The position numbers were made by a program, and so were the translations under genes. From positions 1 to 49,912 of the forward strand of contig JAUHZW010000001.1 in the NCBI GenBank assembly GCA_030425745.1: DNA of 49,912 bases, given 5' to 3'. A model generated the notes under the pieces. The model was not told the DNA's origin. It saw nothing but the letters and a program-made list of their open reading frames with translations, and did no database searches. Shown piece by piece: positions 1 to 9,797 of the stretch. The DNA comes from Actinomycetes bacterium. Lineage in GTDB: Bacteria > Actinomycetota > Actinomycetes > S36-B12. Within the stretch, counting starts at the first letter, position 1, and each line of letters opens with the position of its first letter.

Positions 1-288
1 CGTGGCCACCGCAGCCAGCCCACTCGAGCACTGCTGATCCACGGACAGTGCCCATGTCTGCTCGGGCATCCCGCCGGCGAGGGACGCGACACGGGCGACG
101 TTGCCGCCCGGCCCCATGCAGTTGCCGAGCACAGCGCCTGCCGGCTCGACTCCTGAGGATCGGTCGAGGAGTTCGGCGATGACCGGGGCGGCCAGCTGCT
201 CGACCGTCGCGCAGCCGAGCGACCCACCCGAGGTGCCGATGGGGCTGCGGACCGCGGCGACGACAACCGGCCGCGGATCAGTGCTCAC
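1..288 (-). CDS. Thiolase (acetyl-CoA acyltransferase family), N-terminal part, cut by window edge
   Basis: Reading the minus strand from a GTG at 288 gives an open frame of 96 codons to the window edge. It begins STDPRPVVVAAVRSPIG, the usual thiolase N-terminus, and holds VDQQCSSGLAAV, the active-site block in which Cys87 would be the acylated nucleophile. The His and second Cys of the C-terminal half lie outside the window. The start sits 4 nt after the stop of the acyl-CoA ligase, so the two are probably co-transcribed with bioY further upstream. Thiolases join or cleave acyl-CoA thioesters. The bioY neighbourhood suggests a role in making or salvaging a biotin precursor chain rather than general beta-oxidation, but that is inference. 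Confidence 0.85.
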   Translation of the reverse strand, partial: MSTDPRPVVVAAVRSPIGTSGGSLGCATVEQLAAPVIAELLDRSSGVEPAGAVLGNCMGPGGNVARVASLAGGMPEQTWALSVDQQCSSGLAAVAT

Positions 289-292
289 GCGG

Positions 293-1318
293 TCATCGTG
301 CCACTCGCACCGGATCGGCGGCCCGGAGCATGGCGGCGAGCGCGGAGCGGTCCACCTTGCCCGCGGCCGTCGGGGGCAGGGAGTCGACGACGAACCACTG
401 TGCCGGGCGCTGCGCAGGCGCCAGCACCTGGCGGGCCGCACCGCGCAGCCGTTCGACATCGGTGGGGTCGGTCACGGCGGCGACGACCACCGCGCCGAGG
501 CGCTCATCGGGCAGACCGACCACGCAGATCTCACCCCGGGCCTCGGCGCTCAGCGCGGCCTCCACATCGGCGACCAGAACCGTCACACCCGCCGTGGTCA
601 CCGCATCCGTCCCGCGGCCCGCCACCGTGAGCACGCCGTCGCTCATCCGGCCGAGGTCGCCGACCGTCATGAAGCCCTGTGCGTCGCGCTGCAGGGGTCC
701 GTCGCCGTCCGGGCCTTGGCCACCCGGTTCGTCGTACCGCGCACAGACATAGGGAGACCGCACCCAGATCACGCCGTCGATGATCGCGACCTCGACCCCG
801 GGAAATGCCCTGAGCCCATCGCCGCGGTCCCAGGCCACGAAGGACAGCTCGCTCGCGCCGTAGTAGTGGTGCACGACGAGGCCCGCCGCTGCCGCACGGT
901 CACGCAGGGCCGTCGGCAGCGCATCGCCCGCGACGATCACCGTGGTGCCCGGGCGCAGGAGGTCGTCGTCCACGGTGCGTCGCAGGGACAGCGGCGTGAG
1001 GTGCGCATGGGTCGCGGCGCCGGGTGCGGTCGCCAGCGCGGCCGCCGCATGCTCGGCATGGATCCGTGCGAAGAGGTTCATCGTCGCGGTGAGGGGCCCG
1101 GGGATCCACACATGAGAGTCGCCATCGATGCCGGAGAGGTCTGTGACCGCTTCGAAGGACAGCGCCCACGACTCCGGGGTGCGCAGGATGCGCCGCGGCC
1201 GGCTGGTCGTGCCCGATGTCGGCAGCGAGATCAGCCGACCCTCATCTCGGGCATGACGGAACCCCTCGACGGGATCCGCCCAGGCCGTGAGGTCGATGGA
1301 CTCAGCCGACGGGGGCAT
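293..1318 (-). CDS. AMP-forming acyl-CoA ligase, short form, in bioY operon
   Basis: This 341-residue protein belongs to the ANL adenylating family. Visible motifs are the phosphate loop LPTSGTTSRPRR near residue 32, the YYGASELSF motif, VGDLGRM, the hinge GRGTDAVTTAGV and the C-terminal catalytic lysine in PPTAAGKVDR. It would activate a carboxylic acid as acyl-AMP and transfer it to CoA. It is much shorter than the usual 480-550 residues because the N-terminal subdomain before the P-loop is largely absent; short forms are also known among MenE-like ligases. It starts 17 bp inside the end of bioY and is followed after 4 nt by a thiolase gene. A MenE role (o-succinylbenzoate) is an alternative, but the neighbours favour a biotin-linked substrate. 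Confidence 0.8.
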   Translation of the reverse strand: MPPSAESIDLTAWADPVEGFRHARDEGRLISLPTSGTTSRPRRILRTPESWALSFEAVTDLSGIDGDSHVWIPGPLTATMNLFARIHAEHAAAALATAPGAATHAHLTPLSLRRTVDDDLLRPGTTVIVAGDALPTALRDRAAAAGLVVHHYYGASELSFVAWDRGDGLRAFPGVEVAIIDGVIWVRSPYVCARYDEPGGQGPDGDGPLQRDAQGFMTVGDLGRMSDGVLTVAGRGTDAVTTAGVTVLVADVEAALSAEARGEICVVGLPDERLGAVVVAAVTDPTDVERLRGAARQVLAPAQRPAQWFVVDSLPPTAAGKVDRSALAAMLRAADPVRVAR

Positions 1319-1922
1319 CCGCGGACGCCTCGCGCCGGGCTCGCTGCGGCAGCAGCCCCGGGTAGGCCGAGTGGACCGGCTTGGCGATGAGCGCCGCCAG
1401 CACGGCCTTGACGATGTCGCCCGGGATGAAGACAGCCGTCGCGGCGAGCGCTGCCGGGAGGGTCAGGCCGCCGACGATCATGATGCCGCCGAGGCCGAAG
1501 ACGTACATGACGATGATGCCGCCGATGATGTTGGCGAGGACACCCCACCAGAGTCGATACGGTGCGCCTGCGCGCTGCACCAGCCAGCCGATCACCAGGG
1601 CCGCGATCGGCCAGCCGATGAGGAAGCCGACGCTGGGCGTGGTGAACACTCCCAGCCCACCCCGGCCGCCGGCGAGCAGCGGCAGGCCGATGGCCACGAG
1701 CAGCAGGAACAGCAGGACGGCTCCCGCGCCCTTGCGCGCCCCCAGGATCGACCCGGCGAGCATCACGCCCAGGGTCTGCAGGGTGATCGGCACCGGCATA
1801 CCGGGCACGGGGAAGGCGGGCACAAGACCCATCACCGAGATGATGGCGGCGAAGATGGCCATCTGGGCGAGGCCTCGAGTACTGCTGGACGCGCCCCCGC
1901 TCGCCTTGGCACGTGATGTCAT
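1302..1922 (-). CDS. bioY: Biotin transporter BioY (ECF substrate-binding subunit)
   Basis: The 206-residue hydrophobic protein matches BioY in length and motifs: PVPGMPVPITLQTLGVMLAG in the first third, then GARKGAGAVLLFLLLVAIGLP and GFLIGWPIAA, with about six membrane segments. BioY binds biotin in the membrane, alone or with an energy-coupling ATPase/EcfT module; no bioM or bioN gene is present here. ATG 1922 is preceded by a TACGCT box (1934..1929) with a 6-nt gap, which fits a leaderless mRNA. The gene therefore probably has its own promoter, although it lies only 26 bp after the peptide-transporter stop. Its end overlaps the ligase gene, and ligase and thiolase follow as an operon. Confidence 0.92.
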   Translation of the reverse strand: MTSRAKASGGASSSTRGLAQMAIFAAIISVMGLVPAFPVPGMPVPITLQTLGVMLAGSILGARKGAGAVLLFLLLVAIGLPLLAGGRGGLGVFTTPSVGFLIGWPIAALVIGWLVQRAGAPYRLWWGVLANIIGGIIVMYVFGLGGIMIVGGLTLPAALAATAVFIPGDIVKAVLAALIAKPVHSAYPGLLPQRARREASADAPVG

Positions 1923-1948
1923 CGGCGCAGCGTACCGAGGCGGTCAGG
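1923..1948 (-). promoter_or_regulatory. Leaderless promoter of bioY
   Basis: On the minus strand a TACGCT hexamer (1934..1929) lies six bases before the bioY ATG. Actinobacterial sigma-A -10 boxes are TANNNT, and a start site about seven bases downstream would fall on the start codon. No clear -35 or BirA/BioQ operator is visible in this short gap. Confidence 0.45.
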
Positions 1949-3415
1949 TCACTCGGCCATGAGCCGGGCGACGCGACGGGCCAGGAAGACGTAGGCGATG
2001 CCCACCACGACGGCCACCGCGCCGAGGCCGGCGAAGAACGGGCCGAACCCGTACCCGGAGAAGAAGCGGATGACCTGACCGCCGATCGAGTCACCGACCG
2101 AGACGGCGAGGAACCACAGCGCCAGGACCTGACTGCCCAGCCCGACCGGCGCGAGCGTCGTCGAGGCGGCGAGCCCCGTCGGCGAGAGCAGCAGCTCCGC
2201 CCACGTCTGCAGCAGGTAAGCACCGATGAGCCACCACACCGCACTGTTCTGCCCGTTGTCGGCAGCGATGCCGGGCAGCACCAGCAGCCAGAAGGACAGG
2301 CCGATGCCGATGATCGCGATGGCGAACTTCATCGGTGTGCTCGGCGCCCGGTTGGCGAGCTTGGTCCACAGCCACGCGAAGATCGGCGCGAACACGATGA
2401 TGAAGATCGGGTTGACCGACTGCAGCCACGCGGCGGGCATGACCCATGTGCCGATCGATCGGTCCGTCCAGTCGCTCGCGAGGATCGTCAGCGTCGATCC
2501 GGCCTGATCGAAGATCATCCAGAACAGGGCTGCTCCGATGAACAGGGCGACGAAGGCCTTGAGCTTCGGCCGATCCGAGGGACCCACCAGTGGGGAGCGG
2601 AACAGCACGACGAAGTAGCCGATGGCGATGAGGACGATCGTCCACGTCAGGAGCATGGCGACGTCATCGACCGAGTAGCCGGTCCAGATGCCCTGGATCG
2701 CGAAGACGGCGCCGAAGGTCACGAAGCCCAGCAGCGTCAGCAAACTCACCTTGCGGATGGTGCGTGCATCGGCGCGGTGCGGCACATCGGCGCCCGCGCC
2801 GCGCAGGCTGGGCCAGCCCAGCACGTAGACCACGACGGCGATCGTCATGCCGATGCCGGCCGCGAGGAAGCCCCACTCCCAGCCGTACTCGATGGCCAGC
2901 CACCCGGTGACCAGCGGGGCGAGGAAGGCCCCGAGGTTGATGCCCATGTAGAAGATTGAGAAGGCCGAGTCCTTGCGGGCCTCGGGCTGGCCGACGTAGA
3001 GGTCACCGACCATCGCGGAGACGTTCGGCTTCAGCAGGCCGGTGCCGGCTGCGATGAGCAGCAGCCCCAGCCAGAAGAAGGACTCCCACGGCGCCGCCAT
3101 GGCGTAGTGCCCGAGGGCGATGACGATGCCGCCGAGCAGCACCGAGCGACGGGCCCCGATGATGCGGTCGGCGATCCAGCCGCCAGCGAGCGGGGTGAGG
3201 TAGACGAGGGCGTTGTACGAGCCGTAGATCGCCCCGGCCGTGGCGAGGGTGAAGCCCAGACCGGCCTGCGCGGGGTCCGCCTCATCGACAGCGGCGACCA
3301 GGTAGAGCACGAGGATGGCCCGCATCCCGTAGAACGAGAAGCGCTCCCACAACTCTGTGGTGGCGAGGGTCGCCAGCCCCCACGGATGACCGAAGAAGGT
3401 CGTGGTTCTGCTCAC
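1949..3415 (-). CDS. Proton-dependent oligopeptide transporter (POT/PTR2 family)
   Basis: This 488-residue protein has the POT signature ELWERFSFYGMRAILVLYLV in the first helix (ExxERFxYYG, used for proton coupling and peptide binding), then GGWIADRIIGARRSVLLGG and KPNVSAMVGDLY. About 12-14 membrane segments can be traced. It imports di- and tripeptides with protons. Its GTG start overlaps the stop of the upstream LacI-type regulator in a GTGA junction, so the two are translationally coupled and the regulator probably controls this transporter. No truncation is seen. Confidence 0.92.
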   Translation of the reverse strand: MSRTTTFFGHPWGLATLATTELWERFSFYGMRAILVLYLVAAVDEADPAQAGLGFTLATAGAIYGSYNALVYLTPLAGGWIADRIIGARRSVLLGGIVIALGHYAMAAPWESFFWLGLLLIAAGTGLLKPNVSAMVGDLYVGQPEARKDSAFSIFYMGINLGAFLAPLVTGWLAIEYGWEWGFLAAGIGMTIAVVVYVLGWPSLRGAGADVPHRADARTIRKVSLLTLLGFVTFGAVFAIQGIWTGYSVDDVAMLLTWTIVLIAIGYFVVLFRSPLVGPSDRPKLKAFVALFIGAALFWMIFDQAGSTLTILASDWTDRSIGTWVMPAAWLQSVNPIFIIVFAPIFAWLWTKLANRAPSTPMKFAIAIIGIGLSFWLLVLPGIAADNGQNSAVWWLIGAYLLQTWAELLLSPTGLAASTTLAPVGLGSQVLALWFLAVSVGDSIGGQVIRFFSGYGFGPFFAGLGAVAVVVGIAYVFLARRVARLMAE

Positions 3416-4446
3416 CCATCACCCCGCGGTGCCGGGCCGGTCGATCCACGGACCACGAGCTCGGGGCGGAAGATGAACTCATCGCGCGGTGCGGGAGTGC
3501 CGTTGATCTCGTCGAGCAGGGCCTGCACGGCGGCCGTGCCCATCTCTCCGACCGCCTGACGCACCGTGGTCAGCGGCGGGTCCGTGTAGGCGATGAGTCG
3601 GGAGTCGTCATACCCGACGACGGAGACATCCTCGGGAACCCGCAGACCGCGCTGGCGGACCGTCCGGATGGCACCCAGGGCCATGAGGTCCGATCCGCAC
3701 ACGATGGCGGTCACGCCGAGGCCGAGCAGGTGATGGGCCGCGGCTTGCCCGCCCTCGACGGTGAAGAGCGAATGGCTGACCAGGCCGGCGGCCTCCTCCT
3801 CGCTCATCCCGGTCAGTCTGCCCATCGCGGCGATGAAGCCGGCTCGCTTGCGCACGACGGGAACGAAGCGCTGCGGCCCGACCGCCAGACCGATGCGGCG
3901 ATGACCCATCGAGGTCAGGTGCGACACGGCGAGGTCCATGGCCGTGACGTCGTCATCGGAGATGAAGGGTGCGTCCACGCCCTCCGCATATCCGTTGACA
4001 AGGACGAGCGGGAGCCCACGCTCCACGAGCGCCCGGTAGGCCGCGTGGTCGGCCGTCGCATCGGCATGCAGCCCGGACACGACGATGATGCCGGCCACGC
4101 CACGGTCGAGGAGGAGTTCGACGTACTCGTCCTCGGTCACGCCGCCGGGGGTCTGGGTGCACAGCACCGGCGTATAGCCGTACTGGGCGAGCAGCGTCTC
4201 CATCACCTGCGCGAACGCCGGGAAGATCGGGTTCTCCAGTTCCGGCACGATCAGGCCGACGAGGCCCGACTGGCCGCGCAGGCGGATGGGGCGCTCGTAG
4301 CCGAGGACATCGAGGGCCGTGAGCACGGCCTGCCGCGTGGTGGTCGAGACGCCGGGTCGATCGTTCAGCACGCGCGACACCGTCGCCTCGCTGACACCCG
4401 CCTGCTCGGCGATGTCGGCCAGCCGCGCGCGGGGGTTCTCTGCCAC
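3412..4446 (-). CDS. LacI-family transcriptional regulator
   Basis: The N-terminus ARLADIAEQAGVSEATVSRVLN is the LacI helix-turn-helix and hinge region; GLIVPELENPIFPAFAQ begins a periplasmic-binding-protein-like effector domain that runs to the end. The protein is 344 residues from the start chosen here, GTG 4446. A TAGGGT box (4459..4454) lies 7 nt before this codon, as expected for a leaderless transcript; the alternative GTG at 4455 lies inside that box and is unlikely. The gene is coupled to the peptide transporter downstream and divergent from the DUF4032 gene. The ligand is unknown. LacI proteins usually sense sugars, so control of a peptide transporter would be unusual. Confidence 0.9.
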   Translation of the reverse strand: MAENPRARLADIAEQAGVSEATVSRVLNDRPGVSTTTRQAVLTALDVLGYERPIRLRGQSGLVGLIVPELENPIFPAFAQVMETLLAQYGYTPVLCTQTPGGVTEDEYVELLLDRGVAGIIVVSGLHADATADHAAYRALVERGLPLVLVNGYAEGVDAPFISDDDVTAMDLAVSHLTSMGHRRIGLAVGPQRFVPVVRKRAGFIAAMGRLTGMSEEEAAGLVSHSLFTVEGGQAAAHHLLGLGVTAIVCGSDLMALGAIRTVRQRGLRVPEDVSVVGYDDSRLIAYTDPPLTTVRQAVGEMGTAAVQALLDEINGTPAPRDEFIFRPELVVRGSTGPAPRGDG

Positions 4447-4499
4447 GGGCTTCACCCTAGGGGTCGTCCCCGAGGCTCCGGCGTGGAAGGCTCATCACC
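4447..4499. promoter_or_regulatory. Divergent promoter between LacI regulator and DUF4032 gene
   Basis: The stretch ACCCTAGGGG (4454-4463) is nearly palindromic and gives a TAGGGT -10 box on the minus strand for the lacI-type gene and a TAGGGG box on the plus strand. The plus-strand gene has a GGAAGG ribosome site (4485-4490) ten bases before ATG 4500. The two promoters overlap, so binding or transcription on one side should affect the other. Confidence 0.4.
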
Positions 4500-5780
4500 A
4501 TGCGCATGACCGGCCGACTGGGGGAGCCGCTGCTGGCCACGCTGCCGTGGAGCACGCCACTGGAGGAGTGGCCCGAGGATCTCGTCGTCGCCCTCCCCCG
4601 CGGCATCTCGCGCCACATCGTGCGCTTCGTACGGATCGAGGGAGTCGTCTACGCGATCAAGGAGATCGAAGAGTCCTTCGCCACGCGCGAGTACTCGCTG
4701 CTGTTCGATCTTGAACGACGCGACGTGCCCTGCGTCGAGCCCGTCGGTGTGGTGCTCGACCGAACCGACGAGAGCGGCGAGCCGCTTCCAGGGGCCCTCA
4801 TCACCCGGCAGCTCGAGTTCTCCCTGCCCTACCGCGCCCTGTTCTCCACCAGCCTGCGCAAGGAGACGGCCGAGCGACTGATCGATGCGCTCGCCCTGCT
4901 GCTCGTCCAGCTTCATCTCGTCGGCTTCTCGTGGAACGACTGCTCGCTGTCGAACACGCTCTTCCGTCGCGACGCCGGCGTCTTCGCGGCATACCTCGTG
5001 GACGCAGAGACCGGCGAGCTTCACCCGCACCTGTCCGACGGGCAGCGGGAGTACGACCTCGAGACGGCGGCCACCAATGTCGCGGGCGAGTTGATGGACC
5101 TGCAGGCCGGCGGGCGCCTCCAGGAGGGCATCGACCCGATCGTCACCGGCGTCTCACTCCGCAATCGGTACGACGCCCTGTGGCAGGAGATCACCCAGCC
5201 GCTCGTCGTCTCCCGGGAGGACCGCTACCGCATGGAGTCACGGATGCGACGCCTGAATGACCTCGGGTTCGACGTGGCCGAGCTCCAGGTCGACACCCAG
5301 CCCGACGGCGAGCACATCACGGTGGCGGCCAAGGTCGTCGATGTCGGCCACCACACCCGCCGACTCATGCAACTGACCGGGCTCGACGTCGAGGAGAACC
5401 AGGCGCGGCGCCTGCTGAACGACCTGGACTCCTATCGGATGAAGCTCGGTCTGGAGACCGACGATGAGCAGATCGCCGCGCACCGCTGGGTCACCGACCG
5501 CTTCGAGTGCGTGATGGCCGAGGTCGGCCCGGAGCTACGCGGCAAGCTCGAGCCGGCGGAGATCTTCCACGAGGTGCTGGAGCACCGATGGTTCATGTCC
5601 GAGCGCGCGGGCGCGAGCGTGCCGTTCGGCGATGCGGTGTCGGATTACGTCGAGACCGTCCTGCGCGCCAAGCCCGACGAGAAGTCGGTTCTCGGAGCAA
5701 GGGAGGGGTCTGCGAGTGACGACACCGCTACCCTCAGGATCGTCCTGCCGCCAGAGTCGTCCCAGCAAGGGGAGCCCTGA
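4500..5780 (+). CDS. DUF4032 protein with kinase-like (LPS-kinase/InaA-type) N-terminal domain
   Basis: The 426-residue protein has a protein-kinase-like core. VYAIKEIEE near residue 50 supplies the lysine, HLVGFSWNDCSLSNTLF near residue 143 resembles the catalytic loop with Asp and Asn, and YLVDAETGE near residue 165 resembles the metal-binding Asp motif. A helical DUF4032 domain follows. Such genes are common in actinobacteria but have no defined substrate that I know of. The stop overlaps the next start (TGATG at 5778-5782), so it is coupled to a Kef-type antiporter; regulation of transport by phosphorylation is conceivable but unproven. A GGAAGG site precedes ATG 4500; ATG 4506 is an alternative start. 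Confidence 0.85.
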   Translation: MRMTGRLGEPLLATLPWSTPLEEWPEDLVVALPRGISRHIVRFVRIEGVVYAIKEIEESFATREYSLLFDLERRDVPCVEPVGVVLDRTDESGEPLPGALITRQLEFSLPYRALFSTSLRKETAERLIDALALLLVQLHLVGFSWNDCSLSNTLFRRDAGVFAAYLVDAETGELHPHLSDGQREYDLETAATNVAGELMDLQAGGRLQEGIDPIVTGVSLRNRYDALWQEITQPLVVSREDRYRMESRMRRLNDLGFDVAELQVDTQPDGEHITVAAKVVDVGHHTRRLMQLTGLDVEENQARRLLNDLDSYRMKLGLETDDEQIAAHRWVTDRFECVMAEVGPELRGKLEPAEIFHEVLEHRWFMSERAGASVPFGDAVSDYVETVLRAKPDEKSVLGAREGSASDDTATLRIVLPPESSQQGEP

Positions 5781-6988
5781 TGCACTCGGAACTGCAGTCC
5801 CTCGTGGTCATCGCCGCGATCGCGGCGTTCGTGCCGATCATCGTGGGCGTCCTGCGGATCAAGATCGCCGAGGTGGTGCTGCTCCTCGGATTCGGCATCC
5901 TGCTGGGCCCGGAGATGGCGGGGTGGATCGAGGTCGATGACACCATCGGCCTGCTGTCCGAGCTCGGCCTGGGCCTGCTGTTCTTCCTCGCCGGACTGGA
6001 ACTCGAGCAGCGGGCGATCCGGGGCCAGAGCGGCAAGCTGGCGGCCATCGGCTGGGCAATCTCGCTGGGGCTCGCGCTGATCGTCGCCTTCATCTTCGTG
6101 GCCACCGAGAAGGCCCACGGCGTTGTCGGCATCGCGATCGCCCTCACGTCCACCGCCCTGGGCACCCTGCTGCCGATGATCCGTGACCGCGGAGAACTGA
6201 ACTCGAAGTTCGGCACCTTCTTCATGGGCGCGGGCGCATGGGGCGAGTTCGGTCCGATCGTCGCGATCTCGGTGCTGCTGAGCACGAAGTCATCGTTCGC
6301 GGCGATCATCAGCCTGTTCGCTTTCGCTGTGGTCGCCTTCGTGCTGGCCGTGGTCCCCTCTCGGTTCGCTGGGGATCGCATCCGCGAGGTCATGGAACGC
6401 GGGCACGGGACCAGTTCGCAGACGGCGCTCCGGCTGACGCTGCTGCTGGTCATCCTCATGCTCGCCCTCGCGGGCTCCTTCGGGCTGGACGTGGTGCTCG
6501 GGGCGTTCATCGCCGGCATCATCGTGCGGCGGTTCTCTCCGCCGGTCGCCGAGTCGCGCCTGCAGGTGCGCATCGAGGCGATCGGGTTCGGCTTCCTCAT
6601 CCCGCTGTTCTTCGTCGTCTCCGGTGCCACGATGGATGTCCGGTCGATCGCCGAGAACCCCCGGCCGATGCTCGTCTTCTTCGTCGCCCTGCTGATCGTG
6701 CGCGGCCTTCCACAGTGGTTCCTCTACCGCAACGCGATACCTGACACACGTCAGCGCGCCCGCTTCACGCTCTATGCCGCGACCGGCCTGCCGATCATCG
6801 TCGCGGTCACCACGATCCAGGTCGAGAATGGCGTCATGACCGCTGCCGGCGCCGCCTCCGCGGTGGGCGCCGGAGCACTGAGCGTGCTCGTGTTCCCGCT
6901 GATCGGCAACGCGCTCACCGCCGGAAGGAAGTCAGCCGACTCCACCCCCGGCGAGGGTGATCATGAGCGGGCGGAGAACACCGCCTGA
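5780..6988 (+). CDS. Cation:proton antiporter (CPA2, KefB-like membrane part)
   Basis: The 402-residue protein has about 12 membrane segments and typical CPA2 motifs: LRIKIAEVVLLLGFGILLGP, LGLLFFLAGLELE and ALTSTALGTLLPM. It would exchange K+ or Na+ for protons across the membrane. It has no C-terminal RCK/TrkA nucleotide-binding domain, unlike full KefB/KefC, so gating must come from elsewhere, perhaps from the coupled DUF4032 protein. Its 3' end overlaps the end of the convergent rlmB gene by 28 bp, leaving no space for a terminator between them. Confidence 0.88.
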   Translation: MHSELQSLVVIAAIAAFVPIIVGVLRIKIAEVVLLLGFGILLGPEMAGWIEVDDTIGLLSELGLGLLFFLAGLELEQRAIRGQSGKLAAIGWAISLGLALIVAFIFVATEKAHGVVGIAIALTSTALGTLLPMIRDRGELNSKFGTFFMGAGAWGEFGPIVAISVLLSTKSSFAAIISLFAFAVVAFVLAVVPSRFAGDRIREVMERGHGTSSQTALRLTLLLVILMLALAGSFGLDVVLGAFIAGIIVRRFSPPVAESRLQVRIEAIGFGFLIPLFFVVSGATMDVRSIAENPRPMLVFFVALLIVRGLPQWFLYRNAIPDTRQRARFTLYAATGLPIIVAVTTIQVENGVMTAAGAASAVGAGALSVLVFPLIGNALTAGRKSADSTPGEGDHERAENTA

Positions 6989-7905
6989 AGGACGATGGCC
7001 GCGGCCACTGACGCGTTGAGCGACTCGTTGCCCGACGCCATCGGGATGCTGACGCGCCAGTCGCACGTCTCACCCACGAGGCGCGACAGGCCAGCGCCCT
7101 CGGCGCCGACCACGATCGCCACCTGATCGGTGAGGACTGATCGGTCCAGACCCTCGAGGGTGACGTCGGCATCGGCAGCGAGCCCGACGACGGAGAAGCC
7201 GGCCTGCTGCAGGTCCTTCAGAGCACGCGTCGTGTTGGTGACCTGCGCGACGGGAATCCGTGACAGCGCACCAGCCGAGGTCTTCCACGCAGACGCGGTG
7301 ACACCCACGGAGCGGCGGGTCGGGATCACGATGCCGTCGGCCCCGAAAGCTGCCGCGGACCGGGCGATCGCCCCGAGATTGCGGGGATCGGTCACCCCGT
7401 CGAGGACGACGACAAGGTTGCCCGACGTGATCCGGGACAGGTCGGCGTACTGGTACTCGCCGACAGTGAGCACCAGGCCCTGATGCACGCCGCCGTCAGT
7501 CATGCGATCGAGCTCGGTGCGGGCGACCTCCATGATCGGGATGCCTCGCGCCACGGCGATCTTCATCGCCTCGCGCCACCGGTCGTCGGCGTCAGCCTTG
7601 GCCTGCACATACAGCCCCGTCGCCGGGATGTCGGCGCGGAGCGCCTCGACCACGGGGTTGCGGCCCATCAGGTGGCTCCCCTGCGAGCGACGCGTGCCCG
7701 TCGACTTCGCCGGGGAGCGCTTAGCGGCACGCTTCTGTGCGGCCCGCTCGCGGCGAGCCGCCGGGTGGTGCGGACGGTCCTTCGCCTTGGGGGTCGGGCC
7801 CTTGCCCTCGAGCTTGGCGCGACGCTGGCCGCCCGAGCCGACGGTGGCACCCTTCTTGGTGCCTTCCTTGCGCATCGCGCCGCGGCGCTGTGAGTTGCCT
7901 GCCAT
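6961..7905 (-). CDS. rlmB: 23S rRNA 2'-O-ribose methyltransferase, TrmH/SpoU family
   Basis: The protein has 314 residues. Residues 1-75 are Lys/Arg-rich and probably disordered, a usual actinobacterial extension. Next come the SpoU substrate-binding domain (MGRNPVVEALRA near 80) and a SPOUT catalytic domain with LDGVTDPRNLGAI, IVVGAEGAGLSRLVGE and IPMASGNESLNASVAA, which form the knotted SAM site. The family methylates a guanosine ribose in 23S rRNA (G2251 in E. coli). It lies 11 bp downstream of cysS in the same direction, a common actinobacterial order, and is probably co-transcribed with it. Confidence 0.92.
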   Translation of the reverse strand: MAGNSQRRGAMRKEGTKKGATVGSGGQRRAKLEGKGPTPKAKDRPHHPAARRERAAQKRAAKRSPAKSTGTRRSQGSHLMGRNPVVEALRADIPATGLYVQAKADADDRWREAMKIAVARGIPIMEVARTELDRMTDGGVHQGLVLTVGEYQYADLSRITSGNLVVVLDGVTDPRNLGAIARSAAAFGADGIVIPTRRSVGVTASAWKTSAGALSRIPVAQVTNTTRALKDLQQAGFSVVGLAADADVTLEGLDRSVLTDQVAIVVGAEGAGLSRLVGETCDWRVSIPMASGNESLNASVAAAIVLQAVFSARS

Positions 7906-7916
7906 CGGAGCTCTCC

Positions 7917-9317
<1,401 letters not shown>

Positions 9318-9329
9318 CCCCGAACAGTA
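9318..9329 (-). promoter_or_regulatory. Leaderless promoter -10 box of cysS
   Basis: TACTGT (9329..9324, minus strand) is followed by six bases and then the GTG of cysS, the same spacing found before several other genes of this window. Confidence 0.45.
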
Positions 9330-9363
9330 CCGACCTTCGAGCCGGCTCCTGAGGGCGCGCAGG

Positions 9364-9762
9364 TCAGCGAGAGAGCAGGACGACCTTGTCCGGGCGGATC
9401 CGCACCACGACGCGGACGTTGTCAGTGCCGTCGTCCATCGTGTAGCGATCGGCGCCGGTGTAGCGCTGGCAGAGGCGATCGATGAACTCGCGGCCGCCCT
9501 CCTCGGTGATCTCGACGGTGCCGCGCACCTCGACGTAGGAGTACGGGTTGTCCTTCGGATAGACGAGGACGGACACCTTGGGGTCGCGCTCCATGTTGAG
9601 GTGCTTGCGCCGGCCCTTCACGGTGGAGAACAGCAGGTCGTCGCCGTCGCGCTCGATCCACACGACGGTCTGCTGGGGGTAGCCGTTCGGCAGCATCGTC
9701 GCGACCGTCGCGAACGCGTTGTCGTCGATCCAGGTCTGGGCGATCTCGGGAATCGTCGTCAT
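9364..9762 (-). CDS. PPOX-class (pyridoxamine-phosphate-oxidase-like) flavin/F420 oxidoreductase
   Basis: This 132-residue single-domain protein has the split-barrel pattern of the PPOX family: FATVATMLPNGYPQQTVVWIE at the start, STVKGRRKHLNMERDPKVS in the middle, and PYSYVEVRGTVEI. The family binds FMN, F420 or heme. Members of this length in actinobacteria are often F420-dependent reductases, but the sequence alone does not settle the cofactor. It sits between cysS and ispF on the same strand. No signal or membrane segment is present. The substrate is unknown. Confidence 0.85.
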   Translation of the reverse strand: MTTIPEIAQTWIDDNAFATVATMLPNGYPQQTVVWIERDGDDLLFSTVKGRRKHLNMERDPKVSVLVYPKDNPYSYVEVRGTVEITEEGGREFIDRLCQRYTGADRYTMDDGTDNVRVVVRIRPDKVVLLSR

Positions 9763-9797
9763 GGTGCGAGTCCGTTCGGTTCGGAAGACGTGGGGAG

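Noticed and set aside
1949..4455. Many long open frames on the opposite strands of real genes
   Set aside because: They have Arg/Ala/Pro-rich shadow composition typical of high-GC antisense frames and no family motifs.
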